Assembly: GCA_903915565.1 (NCBI GenBank)
Contig: CAIWTG010000077.1
Coordinates: 1-11,072 of the forward strand
Source: an uncultured Chloroflexota bacterium
GTDB taxonomy: Bacteria > Chloroflexota > Dehalococcoidia > Dehalococcoidales > RBG-16-60-22
Length of the DNA: 11,072 nt
Reading direction: 5' to 3'
The notes beneath the pieces were generated by a model that saw only the letters and a list, made by a program, of their open reading frames with translations, was not told the origin of the DNA and did not search any database. Each line of letters opens with the position of its first letter. Within the stretch, counting starts at the first letter, position 1. Shown here piece by piece: positions 6,614-11,072 of the stretch. The translations under genes and the position numbers were made by a program.

Positions 6614-7261
6614 CTATTGCGACCGCACCACAGCCCTGGCAAACTCCCATGAGTAATCGTAAAGATGTAAGCCCTTACTCATCGCCAAAAGCTCGCCGTC
6701 CGCCACGCCAATCTCGCTCGCCATGTATTCCTTGAGAAGCTGGATGGCGGCCAGGTTGGAGGGGAAGCCCGCCCACAAGTCCCACGACCGGAAATACACC
6801 ACGAAATTCAGCTTACCTTCCCGTACACGCGTGTCAATCATTCTAAGGCAGGGTGGGTCCGGTAAGTCGATGGAATTCTCATTACCTACCGCCATGTAAG
6901 CCTGGTTGGTATTAAAGCCGTCTCGTTTATACATCTCGATGATCTTGGCGATTTGTTTTTCCAGGTACTGGCCGTAGGTGTATTGCTCGCCTTCTTTTTT
7001 ATGGGCGGTCATAAGATATGGTAAATAGCTCTCAACATATTCCATGGTGCTGGGCGGCGGCACACCCGGCGGCACATCGGGTATTAGCGGGCGCGTGCCC
7101 GGGTATTCTATCTGAATGACAGCGAGGTCAAGTTCCTTGCGCTGCTGGCCGGCGTAGCTCCCGCGGTCGATTTTATATTCGAAGCCCTCGTTCAGGGTTT
7201 TGGCGAGGCAAAGGAACCATGCTTCCGCCAGGTCGCGCGCTTTGATAACGGATATTTTCAA
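6614..7261 (-). CDS. Short thymidylate synthase, ThyA fold family (archaeal/methanogen-like form)
   Basis: ThyA-family enzymes methylate dUMP to dTMP using a methylene-folate. This 215-residue protein is shorter than E. coli ThyA (264), but its active-site residues keep the same relative spacing: C138 (nucleophile, in PPC), R158, S159 and D161 in YFRSWD, N169 in PSNLA, and H199/Y201 in HLYDY. Each is exactly eight less than E. coli C146, R166, S167, D169, N177, H207 and Y209. N169 is Asn, which favours dUMP over dCMP. The RTGTGT loop near the ThyA N-terminus is absent, and the C-terminus stops soon after HLYDY. This resembles the short archaeal form as I remember it. The start is TTG, two codons after the in-frame TAA of the upstream gene. 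The nearest Shine-Dalgarno-like AAAGG is 13 nt away, so translation probably depends on the preceding gene. Confidence 0.8.
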   Translation of the reverse strand: MKISVIKARDLAEAWFLCLAKTLNEGFEYKIDRGSYAGQQRKELDLAVIQIEYPGTRPLIPDVPPGVPPPSTMEYVESYLPYLMTAHKKEGEQYTYGQYLEKQIAKIIEMYKRDGFNTNQAYMAVGNENSIDLPDPPCLRMIDTRVREGKLNFVVYFRSWDLWAGFPSNLAAIQLLKEYMASEIGVADGELLAMSKGLHLYDYSWEFARAVVRSQ

Positions 7262-7264
7262 GAG

Positions 7265-7969
7265 TTATTTTCTGCCTTTCACCAGAGCGAAAAACCGGTC
7301 CTGGTACTCCTCAAAGACGCCCCAATGATTCAGTTCCTGCTCAAGTAGATACGCCCTGATTTCGCCGCGGTAAGCCTGGGCAAACATATCCTCGATAGTC
7401 TGGCGGACGCCCACCGGAATGCCGCCGGCGCTCATCCCCAATAGACCGCGTGAACCTAATTGCGCCAAATTGCTCTGCATTGAGCGGCTGGTCATCTCGT
7501 AAATAAACTTAAGCAAAGACACGTCCCAGAGGTCGTCCTGACCTTTAATAATCGCCGCCAGAGGGTCGTTCTTTTTATCTATCTCGTCGTTCAGCTTCTC
7601 AACAACAACTTCCCAGCGGTCCGAGACGATATTGAGTCCCTTCGCCTCGTTCCTGTAGGTATAAAAAAGCCCCGGCGCATTTGGCCCGTGCATCATCATT
7701 AGTTTCTGGAAGTACTGCCGCGCGTCGTAGCTAAAGCCTTCGAGGTGGGTGAGGTAATAGGGCGTGACGATTTTCGGCCTCTCGGCAATTACCCTGCCCT
7801 CCCTGATAACCGTTTCGTTATTTTCGTTATAAATCTCGGAATACGTCGGTTCTGTCACCAGATAATAATAAATGTTAGTCACGCCGAAGGTATCCAGATG
7901 CTGCCGCGGGTGACGGACAACCTCGGTATGGAGGGCGGCGTATTCAATTCTTTCGCTTTCAGTATCCAT
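7265..7969 (-). CDS. Conserved-looking protein of unknown function, 234 residues
   Basis: I do not recognise this family. The protein appears soluble, with no signal peptide or membrane segment. It has a mixed N-terminal half rich in aromatic residues (for example NIYYYLVTEP near 32-41 and ERPKIVTPYYL near 63-73), a charged middle, then a helical C-terminal half including DDLWDVSLLKFIYEM. A glycine-rich turn (GLLGMSAGGIPVG) is followed by a VRQTIEDMFAQAYRGEIRAY helix. Its ATG overlaps the upstream gene's TAA by one base (TAATG) with no strong Shine-Dalgarno, so the two are probably translationally coupled and made in similar amounts, perhaps as partners. Its own stop lies in the same frame as the thymidylate synthase start, separated only by CTC. 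The long frame, coupling and shared operon support a real gene. Confidence 0.75.
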   Translation of the reverse strand: MDTESERIEYAALHTEVVRHPRQHLDTFGVTNIYYYLVTEPTYSEIYNENNETVIREGRVIAERPKIVTPYYLTHLEGFSYDARQYFQKLMMMHGPNAPGLFYTYRNEAKGLNIVSDRWEVVVEKLNDEIDKKNDPLAAIIKGQDDLWDVSLLKFIYEMTSRSMQSNLAQLGSRGLLGMSAGGIPVGVRQTIEDMFAQAYRGEIRAYLLEQELNHWGVFEEYQDRFFALVKGRK

Positions 7970-8559
7970 TACTCGATAGCCACCAGTTCTTTTTTATAGT
8001 CGTCCAGCAGTTTACTATATTGCGATTCCATCTGGGCCTGCAGCCGCTGCCATTCTTCTTTAAACTGCGGCTGGCTTTCGATATCAATATTCATCTTGGC
8101 GTTGACGCCGGTCTGCTGGCGGACGGCTTCCTGCACTTTGGCCTCGAATTCCGCTTTGAGCGATTCGTAAGCCTGCTTCTTTTGCTTGGCGCCTTCCTGC
8201 GTATAATGGTCGAGGACGTGCCGCATCCGCGAGAAGACGTTTTCCACAGCCGCCTTATCTTTTTTAAGAGCTTTTAAGCCGTCCATGGCTTTCTTGTTGG
8301 TCTTGCGGGCGGCTTCGGTGTGGGGGAGGCTAATGTTTCTTAGGAGGATATCGTTAATGCCGGAGGTGATGATTTTTCTGGCTTTTTCCTCGAACTTACC
8401 GACTTCACTGGCAAGGTTGACGTCCTCTTTAATATAGAGCGCGGCGAGCTTTTCACCCTCCGAGCCGTATTTCCATTTAAGGCGTTCTTCTTCCGTCGGC
8501 TCGCCGATTTTCTCCAGTTTTTCTTTGGCTATTTCTGCGGCGGTTTTGATGTCACTCAT
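7969..8559 (-). CDS. Charged, helical protein of unknown function, 196 residues
   Basis: No family recognised. The protein is very rich in Lys, Glu, Gln and Ala and looks almost wholly alpha-helical. Coiled-coil-like stretches are likely around residues 50-115 and 130-190 (for example KKQAYESLKAEFEAKVQEAV). It has no membrane segment and no cysteine, so a cytoplasmic structural, adaptor or complex-forming role is plausible but unproven. The ATG has a strong GGAGG 6 nt upstream (8566-8570) and it is the first gene of the operon, behind a clear -10 at 8603-8608. Its stop overlaps the next gene's start by one base, suggesting a coupled pair. The weak conservation typical of coiled coils makes homology calls difficult. 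Confidence 0.75.
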   Translation of the reverse strand: MSDIKTAAEIAKEKLEKIGEPTEEERLKWKYGSEGEKLAALYIKEDVNLASEVGKFEEKARKIITSGINDILLRNISLPHTEAARKTNKKAMDGLKALKKDKAAVENVFSRMRHVLDHYTQEGAKQKKQAYESLKAEFEAKVQEAVRQQTGVNAKMNIDIESQPQFKEEWQRLQAQMESQYSKLLDDYKKELVAIE

Positions 8560-8602
8560 TACAGACCTCCGGAAAAGATAACATTTATCTCTTTCAAGAA
8601 AT

Positions 8603-8608
8603 ATTATA
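8603..8608 (-). promoter_or_regulatory. -10 box of the four-gene operon promoter
   Basis: A perfect TATAAT reads leftward (8608 to 8603). The predicted start is near 8596, giving a leader of about 37 nt before the ATG at 8559 with its GGAGG. The -35 region overlaps the T-run of the cimA terminator and is poor. The promoter sits immediately behind that terminator, so the operon is probably transcribed independently of leuB-cimA. Confidence 0.5.
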
Positions 8609-8620
8609 CTACAAGATGAG

Positions 8621-8650
8621 GTATAAAAAGAGGGGCTTTGAAAGCCCCTC
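8621..8650 (-). terminator. Intrinsic terminator of the leuB-cimA transcript
   Basis: On the minus strand GAGGGGCTTT and AAAGCCCCTC (8650 to 8630) are perfect inverted arms around one central base, so they fold as a GC-rich hairpin of about 8-9 bp, followed by TTTTTAT (8629 to 8623). It begins 24 nt past the cimA stop. The plus strand has no T-run, so it acts leftward only. Confidence 0.88.
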
Positions 8651-8673
8651 GAAGAATCTCACTAGGATACACT

Positions 8674-10263
8674 CTATTTTTTATTCTTTACCAGCCACCA
8701 CTCCAAAGCGTCGGCCAGGGCCAGCCAGCTGGCTTCTATTATATTAGTGGAGCCGCCAACAGTATGCCACTCGTTAACGCCGTCGGAAGACTCGATAAGG
8801 ACGCGTACCTGACTTTCCGTACCGGTGCTTTCTTCTAAAATGCGCACCTTATAATCCACCAGCTTGACCTGCTTTAGCTTGGGATAATACTGCAAAAGCG
8901 CTTTGCGCATCGCCAGGTCAAGGGCGTTGATGGGACCATCGCCTTCAGCGGCAGTGTGAATGATTTCTCCGGCTACTTTTACTTTAACCATAGCCTCGGA
9001 TATCATACCTTCGGCGGTTTCACGTGTTGAAGAACGCCGTTTAGATTCCACCATTACCATGAAGTCCACCAGCTCAAAGGGTGGTTTATAGTCGGGTTTG
9101 GCGCGGCGCAGTAAAAGCTCAAAAGAAGCCTCAGCGTTATCGTATTGAAAGCCGAGACTTTCCAGGTGCTTGACCCTCTCGATTAAATCCTTTACTTCTT
9201 TTTCGGCGTGCGAGAGGTCAACGCCCAACTCTCTGGCTTTAGCGATGACGTTATCCTTCCCGCTCTGGTCGGACACGACCGTCCGCTGCATGTTGCCCAC
9301 TTTAGCCGGTTCGATATGTTGGTAAGCGTCCGGCCACTTGGTAACGCCGTCCATATGATATCCGGCCTTATGACTGAAAGCGCTGGCGCCAACGTAGGGC
9401 GCAAAGGGGTCGGGCGCCATATTCGCCAGTTCACTAATATAATGCGAAACTTCGGTCAAGGAAGCCAGCTGTTTATCACTGACGCAGTTGATGCCCATTT
9501 TGAGTTTTAAAGCGGGAATAATCGTGCAGAGGTCAGCGTTGCCACAGCGCTCGCCAAGTCCGTTGATGGTGCCCTGCACTTGCGTTGCTCCCGCCGCCAC
9601 GGCGGCTAATGTATTGGCCACCGCCAGTCCGTCATCATTGTGGCAGTGGATGCCCAGCGGCACTTTGGTCACGCCGAGCGCCGCCTTAACGGCTTTGGTT
9701 ATTTCTTCCGGCAGAGCGCCGCCGTTGGTATCACAAAGCACGAGGCAATCTACACCGGCTTTAGTAGCGGCTTCCAACAGCTTTAACGAGTATTCCGGAT
9801 TATGCTTGAATCCGTCAAAATAATGTTCAACATCCCAGAAGACGTCCATCTTTTTCGACTTAAGGTACTGGATGGAGTCGGTTATCATGTTGATGTTTTC
9901 TTCGAGGGTGGTTTTGAGAATATTGATAACGTGCAGGTCGGAACCCTTGCCGACCAGGGTGGCTACTTTGGCTTTAGACTTTATCAGCTCGGTGATGAAT
10001 TTGTCTTCTTCAACCTTGACGCGCGCCCGACGGGTGCTGCCAAAAACGGCGATTTTAGCATTCTTTAAATGCACTTCGTGGATGCGCTCATAGAACTCGG
10101 CGTCTTTGGGATTGGAGCCGGGCCAACCGCCCTCGATGTAGTGAACGCCAAGCTCATCGAGCTTCTGGGCGATGTGCAGCTTATCCACTACCGAGAAAGA
10201 GATACCCTCGCTCTGGGCGCCATCCCTTAGGGTTGTATCGTAAAGTTGTACCGAATTAACCAA
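8674..10263 (-). CDS. cimA: (R)-citramalate synthase CimA
   Basis: CimA condenses pyruvate and acetyl-CoA to (R)-citramalate, the first step of the threonine-independent route to 2-oxobutyrate and isoleucine. The 529-residue protein has an N-terminal DRE-TIM (HMGL-like) barrel: YDTTLRDGAQ (8-17; R13/D14 catalytic and metal region), EGGWPGSNPKD (44-54), DTNGG (178-182), the metal-binding IHCHND (H206, H208) and GLGERCGNADL (235-245). A C-terminal LeuA-type dimer/allosteric domain covers about 400-525. The length, SEGISFSV after the first motif, and GWPGSNPKD match the long CimA type rather than 2-isopropylmalate synthase, whose sequence after the first motif differs. The C-terminal domain suggests feedback inhibition, probably by isoleucine. 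The start is a TTG directly after the leuB stop; AGGAGG lies 4 nt upstream. An internal linker at about 345-395 is rich in charge. Confidence 0.93.
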   Translation of the reverse strand: MVNSVQLYDTTLRDGAQSEGISFSVVDKLHIAQKLDELGVHYIEGGWPGSNPKDAEFYERIHEVHLKNAKIAVFGSTRRARVKVEEDKFITELIKSKAKVATLVGKGSDLHVINILKTTLEENINMITDSIQYLKSKKMDVFWDVEHYFDGFKHNPEYSLKLLEAATKAGVDCLVLCDTNGGALPEEITKAVKAALGVTKVPLGIHCHNDDGLAVANTLAAVAAGATQVQGTINGLGERCGNADLCTIIPALKLKMGINCVSDKQLASLTEVSHYISELANMAPDPFAPYVGASAFSHKAGYHMDGVTKWPDAYQHIEPAKVGNMQRTVVSDQSGKDNVIAKARELGVDLSHAEKEVKDLIERVKHLESLGFQYDNAEASFELLLRRAKPDYKPPFELVDFMVMVESKRRSSTRETAEGMISEAMVKVKVAGEIIHTAAEGDGPINALDLAMRKALLQYYPKLKQVKLVDYKVRILEESTGTESQVRVLIESSDGVNEWHTVGGSTNIIEASWLALADALEWWLVKNKK

Positions 10264-11072
10264 TTAGCCTCCTGCTTTGCGGGCGATGACATCGCCCATT
10301 TCTTTCGTTCCCAGCTTGGTTTTGCCTTGACTCATTATATCATAGGTACGGTAGCCCTCATTCAGGACGTCCTCGACGGCTTTTTCAATGGCCACCGCTT
10401 CTTTTTCCAGCCCCAGCGAATAGCGCAGCATCAACGCGGCACTAAGGATCGTGGCGATAGGATTAATCTCATTTTTTCCGGTATGGCGGGGGGCGCTGCC
10501 GTGAATCGGCTCATAAAGACCAAAGATTTTAACGCCCGGCTGCGGCACGCCGGCGATGCTCGCCGAAGGCAGCATGCCCATTGAACCGGCCAGCATGGAC
10601 GCCTCGTCGGTGAGGATATCGCCGAAGGTGTTTTCCGTCACCAGCACGTCAAGATATTTTGGATTCTGGATAATGCGCATCGAGCAGGCGTCAACCAGCA
10701 TATGCTCCAGCTCTATGTCTGGATAATTTTTAGCGACCTCTACAGTCACCGTCCGCCATAAGCGCGAGGATTCCAGAACGTTGGCTTTATCTACCGATAT
10801 TAGCTTCTTCTTGCGTTTACGCGCCAGCTCAAAGCCGACTCTGACGATGCGCTCGATTTCCTTGTCGGAGTAAAGCATGGAATCAACGGCTTTGCGTCCG
10901 CTCTCCGTCTGCCAGCGCTTCTTGGGCTTACCAAAATAAAGACCGCCGGTCAATTCGCGGATAAAGATAAAGTCCACCCCTCTTATCACGTCCGGTTTAA
11001 GATTGGTGGAATCAACCAGAACGGGATAGACATGCACCGGCCTCAAGTTAGCAAAGAGCGTCAAGGCTTTAC
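10264..11072 (-). CDS. leuB: 3-Isopropylmalate dehydrogenase LeuB, C-terminal part (cut by window edge)
   Basis: LeuB oxidatively decarboxylates 3-isopropylmalate with NAD for leucine synthesis, and the same enzyme commonly handles 3-methylmalate in the citramalate isoleucine route, which fits its place before cimA. The reading frame is open to the right window edge, so the real start lies outside; about 95 N-terminal residues of a usual 350-370 are missing. Visible family segments are FANLRP, IRELTGGLYFG (active-site Arg and Tyr), DKANVLESSRLWR (catalytic Lys), LVDACSMRII and ENTFGDILTDEAS (metal-binding Asp residues), GSMGMLPSAS, and EPIHGSAP with NPIATILSAALMLRYSLG (NAD site). The motif set and the GSMGMLPSAS stretch favour LeuB over isocitrate dehydrogenase. 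Its last codons (GCA GGA GGC) double as the Shine-Dalgarno of cimA, which starts at the very next codon. Confidence 0.93.
   Translation of the reverse strand, partial: KALTLFANLRPVHVYPVLVDSTNLKPDVIRGVDFIFIRELTGGLYFGKPKKRWQTESGRKAVDSMLYSDKEIERIVRVGFELARKRKKKLISVDKANVLESSRLWRTVTVEVAKNYPDIELEHMLVDACSMRIIQNPKYLDVLVTENTFGDILTDEASMLAGSMGMLPSASIAGVPQPGVKIFGLYEPIHGSAPRHTGKNEINPIATILSAALMLRYSLGLEKEAVAIEKAVEDVLNEGYRTYDIMSQGKTKLGTKEMGDVIARKAGG
10268..10273 (-). promoter_or_regulatory. Ribosome binding site of cimA inside the end of leuB
   Basis: AGGAGG on the minus strand lies 4 nt before the TTG start of cimA and within the last leuB codons. The spacing is short, but the resulting N-terminus (VNSVQLYDTTLRDG) matches where family members begin, so it supports the TTG start. 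Confidence 0.7.

Noticed and set aside
6173..6652. Open frame of 159 codons on the plus strand opposite the sirtuin
   Set aside because: It lies antisense to a sirtuin with all catalytic and zinc motifs, has no recognisable protein features, and is explained by codon bias on the other strand.
8020..8277. Hydrophobic 85-codon plus-strand frame (LLLLLGAF-like) resembling a small membrane protein
   Set aside because: It is the complement of Lys/Glu-rich codons in the charged helical gene, which produces runs of Leu and Phe on the opposite strand; no ribosome site.
10246..10584. Open frame of 112 codons on the plus strand opposite leuB and the cimA start
   Set aside because: Antisense to conserved LeuB sequence, no ribosome site or family features.

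Overview
This window looks like a chromosomal segment of an anaerobic bacterium. The gene set and protein style are compatible with Dehalococcoidia (Chloroflexota), but that is an inference from general resemblance and no marker here proves it. It is densely packed and mostly housekeeping: methylation of ribosomal RNA, menaquinone tailoring, a radical SAM protein, a membrane glycosyltransferase, a small operon with a thymidylate synthase and a sirtuin, and branched-chain amino-acid synthesis. I saw no tRNA, rRNA, CRISPR array, insertion sequence or phage gene. TTG starts are frequent: four of the nine genes with a complete start and end, plus one GTG.

Left part (1-2181). The 5' third of rlmN runs leftward out of the window. 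A short divergent promoter region with two extended -10 boxes separates it from a rightward pair, a MenA-like UbiA prenyltransferase and a UbiE/MenG methyltransferase, 4 nt apart. These two catalyse the last two steps of menaquinone synthesis.

Middle (2184-5392). Two leftward genes converge on ubiE. One is a HemN/HemW-family radical SAM gene broken by one extra base in a run of four C. The other is a 632-residue processive-type family 2 glycosyltransferase with an N-terminal MshEN (GspE-N) domain, an architecture that suggests control by cyclic di-GMP. A gene-free stretch of about 440 bp follows (5393-5836). It holds a 12-bp perfect palindrome, four GTCA[CT] half-sites arranged as two pairs of 11-bp direct repeats (similar to a Pho box), a candidate promoter and an intrinsic terminator. 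Together these could define a small regulated RNA of about 80-90 nt.

Right part (5837-11072), all leftward. leuB (cut by the window edge) and cimA abut as TAA-TTG and end at a strong intrinsic terminator. Directly behind it a new promoter drives four tightly packed genes: a charged helical protein of unknown function, a second unknown protein translationally coupled to it, a short ThyA-family thymidylate synthase, and a zinc sirtuin. These end at the terminator near 5790. LeuB and CimA together point to isoleucine synthesis by the citramalate route, with LeuB shared with leucine synthesis. The two unknown proteins and their link to thymidylate synthase and sirtuin are the least explained coding part of the window.
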